Shown here: positions 17,393 through 26,042 of the stretch, piece after piece
Position numbering within the stretch: the stretch's first letter is position 1
How the letters are laid out: each line of letters opens with the position of its first letter
Assembly (NCBI RefSeq): GCF_023555005.1
Contig: NZ_JAMJPJ010000014.1
Location: forward strand, 1-64,000
Length of the DNA stretch: 64,000 bases
Source of the DNA: Halomonas llamarensis
Lineage (GTDB): Bacteria; Pseudomonadota; Gammaproteobacteria; Pseudomonadales; Halomonadaceae
Direction of reading: 5' to 3'
Translations under genes and position numbers: made by a program
The notes under the pieces: generated by a model
The model's database searches: none
Told to the model about the DNA's origin: nothing
Seen by the model: the letters and a program-made list of their open reading frames with translations, nothing else

Positions 17393-17701
17393 ATGGCCGA
17401 ACCTATTCATATTTCCCCCAGTGCAGCTGCTTTTATTCATGAAAAAGGCGGCGTGCTAACCGTAAGGCTTTCACCACGGCATGGCTGTTGCGGAGGGATA
17501 GCGAGCCTTGCAGTAGCGGAGGCACGACCGCCGGATGCACCGGCACATTTTACGCATTACGAACACGACGGCTTGTCGCTTTACATCGCGCCCGAACTTG
17601 AGGAAGAAGGGTTAAAGGTTGAGGTGGAAGGTTTTTGGAAACTGCGGCAGCTTTACGTTGACGGCACGACGATAAAATCGCCGCGCCGTGGATCTTCTTA
17701 A
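17393..17701 (+). CDS. CC/Se-motif family protein (IscA-like size)
   Basis: Small protein of 102 residues with the motif PRHGCCGGIASLAV near residue 32, matching the family in which this Cys-Cys pair may be Cys-selenocysteine (here both are cysteine codons). Overall size and layout recall A-type iron-sulfur carriers but the usual three-cysteine pattern is missing. Start taken at ATG 17393; an upstream TTG at 17381 is possible and neither has a strong SD. It is the last gene of the sigZ-permease-redox run and is convergent with arsJ. Function unknown; a metal(loid)-thiol role is suggested only by context. Confidence 0.68.
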   Translation: MAEPIHISPSAAAFIHEKGGVLTVRLSPRHGCCGGIASLAVAEARPPDAPAHFTHYEHDGLSLYIAPELEEEGLKVEVEGFWKLRQLYVDGTTIKSPRRGSS

Positions 17702-17711
17702 CCGCGTACGA

Positions 17712-18944
17712 CTAAGCGTTAGTGGCACTAGCGGTTTGCGCTTCTTTCGGCAACGCCAAGGCCATCAAGGCGCTGGCCGCGACCAAGGCAGCTGCAACCC
17801 ACAAGCAAGCACTCAGGCCATACGCCATATACAGCCAGCCGGAAAGCAACGTACCAATCAACCGCCCCATCGCATTGGCCATATAGTAAAAGCCAACGTC
17901 CATCGAGACGCCATCGGCGCGGGCATAATGAACGATTAAGTAGCTGTGCCAACTGGAATTAATGGCAAATAGCACGCCAAAAGCCAGCAGCCCGACGACT
18001 AGCCATTCAACTTGAGCCAATGGCAATAATGCCAACAGAATCGCCAGCACCCCAAGCGCCGCGGCCCACCCCGCCGTAAGAAACCGAGCATCGCCTTTGA
18101 TCAACCGGGTTAACTTGGGCGCTTGCGTTTGTACCCCGCCGTAGCCGATTACCCATATGGCGAGTAGCCCACCCACGGTCCAGTGTGACCAACCATGTTG
18201 GTCGTACAGAAATACCGGCAGCGCCACCACAAACCACACGTCGCGCGAGGCAAACAGGCAAAAACGCGCCGCCGACAGCACGTTGATGGCACGCGATTTT
18301 GAGAAGATTTCGGAAAACTTGGGCTTTACCTTTTGGCGGCCTAAATCCGCCTTTAGCCGCCATAGTGACAGCAAGAGCACACACGCCAACATCACTGCCA
18401 TCGCTAGCACGGCAGCCTGAAAGCCAATCAACGTCAGTAGCAGCCCGCCGACAAAAAAGCCCAGCCCTTTGAGGGCGTTTTTGGACCCGGTGAGCATCGC
18501 CACCCAATGGTAAAGCGAGCTGTTGGCGTTAACGCTATCGGCAGGCACCAATACCTTAACGGCACTTTTGGCGCTCATTTTGTTAAGGTCTTTGGCAATA
18601 CCCGACAGCGCTTGGGCGGCCATCACCCAAGCGACCGTTAACATCCCTGCGGGCACCATCAGCATAGCAAGCGCGATAATTTGCAGCCCAAGCCCGACGT
18701 TCATGGTACGGTTAAGCCCCAACCGCGCGCCCAGCCAGCCGCCCACCAGGTTGGTCACCACACCAAACGCTTCATAAAACAGAAACAGCATGGCGATTTC
18801 CAGCGGCGAGTAACCTAGCTGGTGAAAGTGCATCACCACTAGCATACGCAGCGCGCCGTCGGTAATCGTGAAGGCCCAGTAGTTGCCGGTTATCAGCATG
18901 TATTGGCGCACCTCGAAAGGCAGCGCCTTTACCCGCGCAAGCAT
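17712..18944 (-). CDS. arsJ: ArsJ, 1-arseno-3-phosphoglycerate efflux MFS transporter
   Basis: Major facilitator protein of 410 residues with 12 hydrophobic segments. ITGNYWAFTITDGALRMLVV near the N-terminus and the conserved WHSYLIVHYA segment are typical of ArsJ. ArsJ exports the unstable 1-arseno-3-phosphoglycerate formed when GAPDH uses arsenate in place of phosphate. The ATG at 18944 begins 5 bases after the first base of the GAPDH stop codon, implying coupling; an upstream ATG at 18986 inside the GAPDH gene would add 14 residues but its SD is too close. The GAPDH pairing makes the assignment strong. Confidence 0.92.
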   Translation of the reverse strand: MLARVKALPFEVRQYMLITGNYWAFTITDGALRMLVVMHFHQLGYSPLEIAMLFLFYEAFGVVTNLVGGWLGARLGLNRTMNVGLGLQIIALAMLMVPAGMLTVAWVMAAQALSGIAKDLNKMSAKSAVKVLVPADSVNANSSLYHWVAMLTGSKNALKGLGFFVGGLLLTLIGFQAAVLAMAVMLACVLLLSLWRLKADLGRQKVKPKFSEIFSKSRAINVLSAARFCLFASRDVWFVVALPVFLYDQHGWSHWTVGGLLAIWVIGYGGVQTQAPKLTRLIKGDARFLTAGWAAALGVLAILLALLPLAQVEWLVVGLLAFGVLFAINSSWHSYLIVHYARADGVSMDVGFYYMANAMGRLIGTLLSGWLYMAYGLSACLWVAAALVAASALMALALPKEAQTASATNA

Positions 18945-18948
18945 TGAT

Positions 18949-19995
18949 TCAGCCACGTTCCACCTGTTCACTTGCTGCCTGCTCATTTCCTACTAAAAGA
19001 GCCAATTCAGCGGTGCGATTGGCATACCCCCACTCATTGTCGTACCAGGCGTAGAGTTTTAGCTGCGTGCCGTTAATCACCATGGTGGAAAGCGCATCAA
19101 CAACGGAGCTTCTCGGGTCGGTGCGGTAATCAATCGACACCAGCGGGCGTTCTTCATAGCCCAAAATACCGGCAAGCTCGCCCTCTGCGGCGGCTTTTAG
19201 CGCTGCGTTAACCTCTTCAGCGGTTACTTCACGCTCAAGCTCAAAGACCATATCGGTGATTGAGGCATTGGCTAGCGGTACGCGAATTGCGTGGCCATTA
19301 ATTTTCCCTTCCAGTTCCGGGAAGATCGCCGTAATTGCTTTGGCTGAGCCGGTGGTGGTGGGGATTAAACTCATGCCACAAGCGCGAGCCCGGCGTAGGT
19401 CCTTATGCGGGGCATCAAGAATCGTTTGGGTATTGGTAATATCATGAACGGTAGTCATCGAGCCATGGCGAATGCCGTAGATCTCTTGAAGCACTTTAAC
19501 GACAGGTGCCAAACAGTTGGTGGTACAGCTGGCGGCGGTCACAATACGGTGGCTTGCAGGATCATAAAGATGATCGTTAACGCCCATGACAACATTTAAT
19601 GCCTCAGGCTCTTTTACCGGTGCACTGACCACGACACGTTTAACGCCTTGGTCAAAATACGCATTCAATTTGTCGTGCGTTTTATTTTTACCCGAGCATT
19701 CGATGACCACATCACAGCCCGACCAGTCACTATCACAGATGGCGTTATTCGCGCTGAAAACGACAGACTTAGCATCAAGGATAATATGGCTTGAGTCTGC
19801 GGTAATGCCCTGGCCCGGCGACCAGTGCCCATGAACGGAGTCAAACTCCAGAAGGTGGGCAAAGGTTGCCGCATCACCGCCAGGATCATTGATGCAGATA
19901 AGCTCTACCGCCCCGGCTTCTATCTCCGTCCATAAACTGCGCAGCGTCAAACGTCCCATGCGACCAAAACCGTTGATACCGACTTTCAGTGCCAT
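18949..19995 (-). CDS. ArsJ-associated glyceraldehyde-3-phosphate dehydrogenase
   Basis: GAPDH-family enzyme of 348 residues. NAD-binding [11 protein letters not shown] is at 7-17, the catalytic cysteine lies in [11 protein letters not shown] near 155, and DNEWGYANR is near the C-terminus. In arsJ operons this enzyme makes 1-arseno-3-phosphoglycerate from glyceraldehyde-3-phosphate and arsenate, the substrate of the exporter encoded immediately downstream. AGAGGAA SD before the ATG. It is transcribed from a promoter carrying an A+T-rich palindrome. A housekeeping glycolytic role is less likely given the pairing. Confidence 0.92.
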   Translation of the reverse strand: MALKVGINGFGRMGRLTLRSLWTEIEAGAVELICINDPGGDAATFAHLLEFDSVHGHWSPGQGITADSSHIILDAKSVVFSANNAICDSDWSGCDVVIECSGKNKTHDKLNAYFDQGVKRVVVSAPVKEPEALNVVMGVNDHLYDPASHRIVTAASCTTNCLAPVVKVLQEIYGIRHGSMTTVHDITNTQTILDAPHKDLRRARACGMSLIPTTTGSAKAITAIFPELEGKINGHAIRVPLANASITDMVFELEREVTAEEVNAALKAAAEGELAGILGYEERPLVSIDYRTDPRSSVVDALSTMVINGTQLKLYAWYDNEWGYANRTAELALLVGNEQAASEQVERG

Positions 19996-20039
19996 GTGAA
20001 TTCCTCTCGCGGTGAATTAGCGTACTTTACTAAACGAAA

Positions 20040-20068
20040 TATATATATTTTCATATATAAATAGGCAA
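20040..20068 (-). promoter_or_regulatory. promoter and ArsR-type operator candidate of the GAPDH-arsJ operon
   Basis: Minus strand: -35 TTGCCT (20068-20063), 17-bp spacer, -10 TATATA (20045-20040). The spacer and -10 are covered by a repeat with arms TATATA (20042-20047 and 20054-20059) around six bases, the kind of A+T-rich symmetry bound by ArsR/SmtB repressors. The -35 begins within the T run of the pst terminator, so terminator and promoter share bases. The regulator is not encoded in the window. Confidence 0.6.
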
Positions 20069-20108
20069 AAAAAGTGTGGCTAGGTCTGCACCAACGTCCT
20101 AGCCACAC
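20067..20108 (-). terminator. Rho-independent terminator of the pst operon
   Basis: Perfect 11-bp stem GTGTGGCTAGG (20074-20084) with CCTAGCCACAC (20098-20108), 13-base loop, followed on the minus strand by seven T residues (20073-20067). It ends pstCAB transcription just before the GAPDH-arsJ promoter. Confidence 0.92.
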
Positions 20109-20116
20109 TGAGCACA

Positions 20117-20956
20117 TTAGCCATAGCGGCCTGAAATGTAATCTTCTGTTTTTTTCTTCGCTGGCGTCGAGAACATCACTTTGGTGTCGTTGTACTCGAT
20201 GATTTCACCTAAGTGGAAAAACGCCGTGTAATCTGCCACGCGTGCGGCCTGTTGCATATTATGGGTTACCGTGATGATCGTGAATTTCTGCTTCAAGCGA
20301 TCCATCAAATCTTCAATGGTGGCCGTTGAAATCGGGTCAAGCGCTGAGGTGGGCTCGTCCATCAGAATCACATCCGGCTGCACCGCAATCGCACGGGCGA
20401 TACACAAGCGCTGCTGCTGGCCACCCGACAGCGACGTGCCTGGCTCCTGGAGCTTATCTTTCGCTTCTTCCCACAGGCCCGCGTCACGTAGTGCTTTTTC
20501 CACCAGCTCATCCTGATCGGCTTTGCGGCTAACCAAGTCATGCATACGCGGTGCGTAGGCAACGTTTTCATAGATCGATTTAGGGAACGGGTTGGGCTTT
20601 TGAAACACCATCCCTACCCGCCGACGAAGTGCGACTTCATCCATCTTGACCGCGTTGACATCCCTGCCGTCCATTTCTACCAAGCCCTCAGTATGGACAC
20701 TGGGGATCAAGTCATTCATGCGATTCAGGCAGCGCAAAAACGTTGATTTACCACACCCGGAAGGGCCAATCAGCGCGGTTACATTTTTTTGAAAAAGGTC
20801 GATATTCAGACCGCTAAGCGCTTGAGTTTTGCCGTACCAAAGATTGAGATCACGCACACGAATACTTAAATCATGGCATGCCTCTTGGTTACGCGTGTAG
20901 GGCTGCCCAACCGCCGGGGTTTGCTGTTCACTCACTTGGGGTGCTTGACTGTTCAT
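20117..20956 (-). CDS. pstB: phosphate ABC transporter ATP-binding protein PstB
   Basis: ABC ATPase of 279 residues from the ATG at 20956 (AAGGA SD). Walker [10 protein letters not shown], the Q-loop [18 protein letters not shown] characteristic of PstB, signature LSGGQQQRL, Walker [14 protein letters not shown] and the H-loop THNMQQ are all present. It energises high-affinity phosphate import with PstA and PstC. An N-terminal extension of about 40 residues precedes the ABC core. It is the last gene of the unit: phoU, which often follows pstB, is absent and a terminator lies immediately downstream. Confidence 0.95.
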   Translation of the reverse strand: MNSQAPQVSEQQTPAVGQPYTRNQEACHDLSIRVRDLNLWYGKTQALSGLNIDLFQKNVTALIGPSGCGKSTFLRCLNRMNDLIPSVHTEGLVEMDGRDVNAVKMDEVALRRRVGMVFQKPNPFPKSIYENVAYAPRMHDLVSRKADQDELVEKALRDAGLWEEAKDKLQEPGTSLSGGQQQRLCIARAIAVQPDVILMDEPTSALDPISTATIEDLMDRLKQKFTIITVTHNMQQAARVADYTAFFHLGEIIEYNDTKVMFSTPAKKKTEDYISGRYG

Positions 20957-20981
20957 AATAGTTTCCTTGAAAACGACGGGC

Positions 20982-22148
20982 CTACCAGCGGCGCTCAAAT
21001 TTCTTGCGTAGCAAGACGGCGGAGGCGTTAAGCGAAATCAACACCGCCAGCAACACCAGAATGCCGCCGGCGGTTTTTTCGACAAAGGCACGATCCGGTT
21101 CGCCCGACCAGGTAAATACCTGTGCCGGCATCACCGTTGCCGCGTCGGTAAAAGACGCCGTTACATCGGGAATGAACGCCACCATACCGACGATGATCAG
21201 CGGTGCTGTTTCCCCCATGGCCTGAGCCAAGCCAATGATGGAGCCGGTCATAATGCCGGGCATCGCCAGAGGCAAGACGTGGTCTTTCACCACCTGCCAG
21301 CGCGAACACCCCACGCCAAACGCCGCGTGTCGAATCGACTCGGGCACGCTACGCAACGCGGTACGCGTGGAAATAATAATCACCGGCAGCGTCATCAGCG
21401 CCAGCGTCATACCGCCCACCAAGGGCGTTGAACGCGGCACACCGAAAAAATTGATAAAAATCGCCAGACCGAGTAAACCGAACAAAATAGAAGGAATGGC
21501 GGCCAGGTTGTTGATGTTAATTTCGATCAACTGGGTAAGGCGATTGTCGGGGGCAAATTCTTCAAGGTAAATCGCCGTCATCACGCCGATTGGGAAAGCA
21601 ATCGCCAGGGTGACAATCATGGTCATCACGGTACCAACAACGGCTGACATGATACCCGCCAGTTCAGGCATCTTGGAGTCACCGCGAGAGAAGAAGCCCG
21701 CATTGAACTGCATCTCGACTTTGCCACTTTCAACCAGATGATCAATTATCTCCTTCTCCTCGTCGTCAAGGCGGACGCGATTGCCCTTGAGGTACTGATC
21801 CACTTCACCACTGGCCAGCACCCAACGCTGCTGGGTAGTGCCAAGTAGGGACGGATCATTACGCATTTCCAGCGGAATGGTACGCACCACGCTGCGACTG
21901 ATCACGCTAGAAAAATCCCGATCAACGGCTGCCCGGCCAGACTTAGCAGCATCTTCGGTATAATTAATTTCTACATTAATCATCGCCTGCTGGAAAGCTG
22001 GCAAACCTTTAATCAGCATATCGGCAAAAAATACCAGCAGAAAGGCGGCTGCCAACGCCAACGCGCCCATCGAGAAATACTTCAGGCGACTTGATTTACG
22101 GTGGCGGCTCTTAAGCTGCTGACTGATCTGGTCAAATGAATCACTCAT
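20982..22148 (-). CDS. pstA: phosphate ABC transporter permease PstA (long form)
   Basis: Membrane permease of 388 residues, longer than the roughly 300 of Escherichia coli PstA. After a first membrane helix near 24-46 there is a periplasmic insert of about 120 residues, followed by the permease domain with helices from about 165 and the EAA-like loop around [20 protein letters not shown]. The insert is typical of the long PstA forms in marine and halophilic proteobacteria. It starts 15 bases after the pstC stop, with an AGGA SD. Confidence 0.93.
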   Translation of the reverse strand: MSDSFDQISQQLKSRHRKSSRLKYFSMGALALAAAFLLVFFADMLIKGLPAFQQAMINVEINYTEDAAKSGRAAVDRDFSSVISRSVVRTIPLEMRNDPSLLGTTQQRWVLASGEVDQYLKGNRVRLDDEEKEIIDHLVESGKVEMQFNAGFFSRGDSKMPELAGIMSAVVGTVMTMIVTLAIAFPIGVMTAIYLEEFAPDNRLTQLIEININNLAAIPSILFGLLGLAIFINFFGVPRSTPLVGGMTLALMTLPVIIISTRTALRSVPESIRHAAFGVGCSRWQVVKDHVLPLAMPGIMTGSIIGLAQAMGETAPLIIVGMVAFIPDVTASFTDAATVMPAQVFTWSGEPDRAFVEKTAGGILVLLAVLISLNASAVLLRKKFERRW

Positions 22149-22163
22149 TGAGATATCCTGGCG

Positions 22164-23420
22164 TTACAGATTGTTGACGCGATATTTTTCACGGAAGCGA
22201 CGAATCATGATCACTGACACGAGGTTCAATGACAGTGTCACGACAAACAGCACCAAACCTAAGGCAAAAGCAGAGAGTGTCTCGGCGCTTTCAAACTCCA
22301 AGTCACCCGTCATGGCCGCGACGATCCGCACGGTAACGGTGGTCATTTCTTCTAGCGGATTGACCGTCAGATTAGGCCGCATACCTGCCGCCATCACCAC
22401 AATCATGGTTTCACCCAGCGCGCGTGACATGCCCAGCAGAGACGCGGAAATAATGCCGGGAAGCGCCGCAGGAACGACCACATCCCGAATGGTTTCCCCT
22501 TTGGTCATTCCCAGCGCCAATGACCCCTGACGCATGCTATCGGGCACCGCGTTGATCACATCATCGGAAAGCGAGGAAATAAACGGAATAATCATAATGC
22601 CCATGACAATCCCGGGGGCCAGGGCGTTATTGAATGACGCGTCTAAGCCAATGGCATCGGTTACTTGCACAATAAACGGCGCGACGGTGATCGCCGCGAA
22701 AAAGCCATACACCACCGTGGGAATACCTGCCAGAACTTCCAGCATCGGTTTGGCAATCGAACGAATACGGTCAGGCGCGTACTCCCCCATATAAATAGCC
22801 GACAGCAAGCCAACCGGCACCGCCACCGCCATGGCAATCGCGGTAATCATAAAGGTACCGGCGAACAGCGGTATTGAGCCAAACTCGGCGCCGCCGCTAG
22901 CGCCGTCTCCTCGACCTGCTGCCATTAGAAAGCTATTACCGGGTGCCCAGGTGGTACCGGTAATAAAGTCCCAAAAGCTGTGCATCTGGAAAAAGTTCAG
23001 TGCCTCACCAACGATCGATATCAGGATGCCGAGGGTGGTAAGGATCGAAATCGTCGCAGCACCTGCCAACACCCAGCGAATCACCCGCTCAATCGCTCGG
23101 CGCGCATGAAAATTTGAGCGAATCATCGTCATGCCAAGAGCAAACCCCACGACCGCCACGACCAGGCTTACCAGAAGCAAGGAAAAGGTAGGAATCTCGG
23201 TGCCCAACAAAAGCATAACAAAGGCACCAAGTGCGCTCACCAGTATCGCGGGGCCGGCCGTTGCCACGACAGCAAACCAGGCGTATTGATCCGGCTGTGC
23301 GTACATCGCTGTGCCTGCGGCACGTACACGTGTGGCTTTGCTTCGTCCAACAAAAAAGGCGGCAAGCCCCAGCAGCAGAAGTACGCTGCAAAAAATCAAA
23401 AATAGCTGGTTGGTCTGCAT
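22164..23420 (-). CDS. pstC: phosphate ABC transporter permease PstC (long form)
   Basis: Membrane permease of 418 residues. Extra N-terminal helices (1-110) precede the conserved core, which contains AVPVGLLSAIYMGEYAP, the coupling segment SMRQGSLALGMTKGETIRDVV and SRALGETMIVVMAAG. It pairs with PstA to form the phosphate channel. The gene has its own Pho box (23479-23496) about 60 bases upstream, so it can be transcribed independently of pstS, from which it is separated by a strong hairpin. Confidence 0.94.
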   Translation of the reverse strand: MQTNQLFLIFCSVLLLLGLAAFFVGRSKATRVRAAGTAMYAQPDQYAWFAVVATAGPAILVSALGAFVMLLLGTEIPTFSLLLVSLVVAVVGFALGMTMIRSNFHARRAIERVIRWVLAGAATISILTTLGILISIVGEALNFFQMHSFWDFITGTTWAPGNSFLMAAGRGDGASGGAEFGSIPLFAGTFMITAIAMAVAVPVGLLSAIYMGEYAPDRIRSIAKPMLEVLAGIPTVVYGFFAAITVAPFIVQVTDAIGLDASFNNALAPGIVMGIMIIPFISSLSDDVINAVPDSMRQGSLALGMTKGETIRDVVVPAALPGIISASLLGMSRALGETMIVVMAAGMRPNLTVNPLEEMTTVTVRIVAAMTGDLEFESAETLSAFALGLVLFVVTLSLNLVSVIMIRRFREKYRVNNL

Positions 23421-23478
23421 CGTTGATATCTCAGGTTAACCAATGGATCCGTTTGCCGAGCCACCTTAAGGTAAGAAC

Positions 23479-23496
23479 ATGACAGCAATATGACAA
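23479..23496 (-). promoter_or_regulatory. Pho box of pstC
   Basis: On the minus strand TTGTCAT-ATTG-CTGTCAT, two 7-base direct repeats spaced by four bases as in PhoB sites. It lies about 60 bases before the pstC start and downstream of the pstS hairpin, giving pstCAB a PhoB-dependent promoter of its own. Confidence 0.75.
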
Positions 23497-23536
23497 ACAG
23501 GCTATAGGAGAGCGCCTATCAATGACTCAGAAAAGC

Positions 23537-23565
23537 GAAAACCGACGCCTGGGGCGTCGGTTTTC
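23537..23565. terminator. strong hairpin between pstS and pstC
   Basis: Perfect 13-bp stem GAAAACCGACGCC (23537-23549) with GGCGTCGGTTTTC (23553-23565) around a 3-base loop; both strands have T-rich 3' arms. It lies just past the pstS stop and would let pstS be made in excess over pstCAB. Confidence 0.85.
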
Positions 23566-23582
23566 ATATCTAGCGTGACAAC

Positions 23583-24593
23583 TTACTTCAACATTTCAAG
23601 CGTCAGCTGTTTACGCTCTTCCAAGTCTTGCTGAACACGGTCAACCGCATCCGCTGTCGGAACGATCAAGCCGATGTCCTTGAGCAAGCCGTCTTGACCA
23701 ATCATCAAGTCGGACGCGAACATTTCAGCATAGTCGTACATCACCGGTACGTCATCAGCGTGTTGGTTCTTGATATAGAAGAACATGGTACGCGCAACCG
23801 GATACTCATCTTTAGCAATTGTTTCAGGCGTCGGCTCAACCCCATCGATGCTTGAACCGATCAGCACGTGGTCGTTCTCTTCAAGGAAGGAGTAACCGAA
23901 TACACCAAAGGCAGTCGTATCCTGGGTCAAGCGCTGAACGATCAAGTTATCGTTTTCACCGCCGTCAATCCAGCCACCGTCAGTGCGCAGGTCTGAGTAC
24001 TCTTCACCGTATTCGGGGAAACTTTCGGAAGCGGCTTCCATCACCAGCTCATCGAAGGAATCGCGGGTACCGGAGGTTGTCGGCGGGCCAACAATCACAA
24101 TGTCGCGATCCGGGAAGGAAGGATCGATTTCATTCCAGTTGGTGTAGGGGTTTTCTACCAGCTCGCCATCTACCGGTACCAGCTGAGCAGCGGCCAGGAA
24201 AATTTGCTCGCGCGTCACCGGCATCGGCTCATTTTCATTGGACTGTGCAAAGGCAATACCGTCGCTGCCAATGTAGACTTCCGTAATATCGGTAACGCCG
24301 TTTTCTTTGCAGCGCTCAAACTCAGATACCTTCATGCGACGCGATGAATTGGTAACGTCCGGTGTGCCTTCACCTACGCCGTTACAGAACAGACGCATAC
24401 CACCGCCAGACCCCGTAGATTCGATAACCGGCGTTGGGTAGTTAGTCGTTGCACCAAACTCTTCCGCTACAAAGCTGGAAAATGGATATACCGTGCTTGA
24501 ACCCACAATATTGATCTGTTCACGGGCCTGAGCCACACCGGCAACGCTCATGACGGCAGCGGCGAGTACGGTGGTTTTGAGAATACGGTTCAT
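23583..24593 (-). CDS. pstS: periplasmic phosphate-binding protein PstS
   Basis: Protein of 336 residues with an N-terminal signal peptide (cleavage after AGVAQA near residue 23). The phosphate-binding loop NIVGSSTVYPFSSF follows, then STGSGGGMRLF, TNSSRRM and PPTTSGTRDSFDE, all typical of PstS. It delivers phosphate (and, less well, arsenate) to PstCA. Sequence is strongly acidic, fitting a halophile's periplasm. SD AGGAG; a Pho box lies about 60 bases upstream. Confidence 0.95.
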   Translation of the reverse strand: MNRILKTTVLAAAVMSVAGVAQAREQINIVGSSTVYPFSSFVAEEFGATTNYPTPVIESTGSGGGMRLFCNGVGEGTPDVTNSSRRMKVSEFERCKENGVTDITEVYIGSDGIAFAQSNENEPMPVTREQIFLAAAQLVPVDGELVENPYTNWNEIDPSFPDRDIVIVGPPTTSGTRDSFDELVMEAASESFPEYGEEYSDLRTDGGWIDGGENDNLIVQRLTQDTTAFGVFGYSFLEENDHVLIGSSIDGVEPTPETIAKDEYPVARTMFFYIKNQHADDVPVMYDYAEMFASDLMIGQDGLLKDIGLIVPTADAVDRVQQDLEERKQLTLEMLK

Positions 24594-24654
24594 ACGAATA
24601 ACTCCTGTTCGTGTAAGGTTTCTTGCCTTCGCACGACATACCTTGCCCGCGTTC

Positions 24655-24673
24655 TATGACAGCTTCATGACAG
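24655..24673 (-). promoter_or_regulatory. Pho box of pstS
   Basis: On the minus strand CTGTCAT-GAAG-CTGTCAT, two perfect direct repeats at PhoB spacing, about 62 bases upstream of the pstS start codon. A further half-site (CTGTCAT followed by TCTTCAT after four bases) reads on the plus strand from 24680. PhoB activation under phosphate starvation is expected. Confidence 0.88.
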
Positions 24674-24726
24674 ATACCGCTGTCATAAAATCTTCATTGA
24701 GAAATGTCGCTGCCACTTTTTTCGCT

Positions 24727-25914
24727 TTATTGCTTTGGCGTTAAACGGCGCACCCCGATGTTACCCACCAGCGATGCGGCTAACATGGTCAGCACCATGG
24801 GCCACAGGTGTTCGACTTCAAACAACCCCACCATTACCCCCGCCAACGCCCCAGCACTAAACTGAATACCACCAAGAAGCGCCGTTGCCGTGGCGCTAAT
24901 ATGGCCAAAGTGATCCAAAAGCGATGAAATCGCATTCGGCGTAATCAAGCCGATCATGCCGGTAAACATCATCACTAATACCACCACAAGCGGTAAGCTC
25001 GCCACGCCCAAAAGCGTCATTAGCACCAGCGCGCTAGCCGCCAATAACTGCACGGCTAACCCTAAGCGCAAGTTTTGCTGTGGCGTGCGCTTTTTTAAGA
25101 GGTAAATATTGACCCGGTTAGAGAGGGCAATCGCGACAACATTCATGCCAAAAATAAAGGGATACAGCGCGGGCGATAGCGAAAAATATTGCAAATAAAG
25201 AAACGGTGAGGCGGTCACAAAGGCAAACAGGCCCGCAAACGATGCCGCTGCGGCGCAAATATAGCCCATGCCTGCTTTATGCATCAGCACACTCGCGTAG
25301 TTGCGCAGCACTTGCCGTGGTGAGGCGGTGGGCAGCGTCATATCCCGCGTTTCGGGCAAATGCGTACCTAGTAGCCACAACAAAAACCCCGCGTAGGCGG
25401 CCAAAAACACAAAAACCAGCCACCACCCCGCCACGTAGAGCAATAAACTCCCGATCGCCGGGGCGACCAGTGGCGCCAGCATCATAATCATCGCCATCGT
25501 GGACATAACCCGTGCAGCTTCACGCCCCTGAAAGCAATCTCGTACAATGGCGGCGGAGTTAACCACGCAAGCCCCGCCCCCGAGGGCTTGAACAAAACGC
25601 CATGCCAGCAATGTCGACAAACTTTCCACCTGCGTGATCATTAAGCTCGCCAACGCAAAGACCACCAGGCCCCCCATTAATACCGGCTTGCGCCCGACCC
25701 GGTCTGAGAGAGGGCCAAACAACAGCTGCCCCAGCGCAAAACCGAATAAAAACATGCTGATTGAGAGTTCCGTATGGTGAATACTCGCGTTAATACTATC
25801 CGCCAGTAATGAGATAGCCGGCAAGTACGCATCGATGGCAAAAGGGGCAAGCGCCGTGTTGGCCGCAACCAACAGCGCGACACGACGTGGGTTAAGCTGC
25901 ATGACATGTTCCAT
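24727..25914 (-). CDS. Bcr/CflA-type MFS drug-efflux transporter
   Basis: Major facilitator of 395 residues with 12 hydrophobic segments. The DHA1 motif A appears as GPLSDRVGRKPVL near residue 70, and APFAIDAYLPA near the N-terminus is typical of the Bcr/CflA subgroup, proton antiporters for bicyclomycin, chloramphenicol and similar compounds. It lies upstream of pstS on the same strand, with 133 bases between including the Pho box, so it is probably a separate unit. Divergent from transaldolase. Confidence 0.88.
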   Translation of the reverse strand: MEHVMQLNPRRVALLVAANTALAPFAIDAYLPAISLLADSINASIHHTELSISMFLFGFALGQLLFGPLSDRVGRKPVLMGGLVVFALASLMITQVESLSTLLAWRFVQALGGGACVVNSAAIVRDCFQGREAARVMSTMAMIMMLAPLVAPAIGSLLLYVAGWWLVFVFLAAYAGFLLWLLGTHLPETRDMTLPTASPRQVLRNYASVLMHKAGMGYICAAAASFAGLFAFVTASPFLYLQYFSLSPALYPFIFGMNVVAIALSNRVNIYLLKKRTPQQNLRLGLAVQLLAASALVLMTLLGVASLPLVVVLVMMFTGMIGLITPNAISSLLDHFGHISATATALLGGIQFSAGALAGVMVGLFEVEHLWPMVLTMLAASLVGNIGVRRLTPKQ

Positions 25915-26042
25915 TTAATAGTCAATAAACCGGGTAATTAGATAGGCTGCTAAGTATATCGACGTAAGCACCCGTTGTCGGCGTCTGTTCGATGCCTGCA
26001 CACCTTGTTAGAGTAACGATAATAACCCTTAAGGAGCATGAC

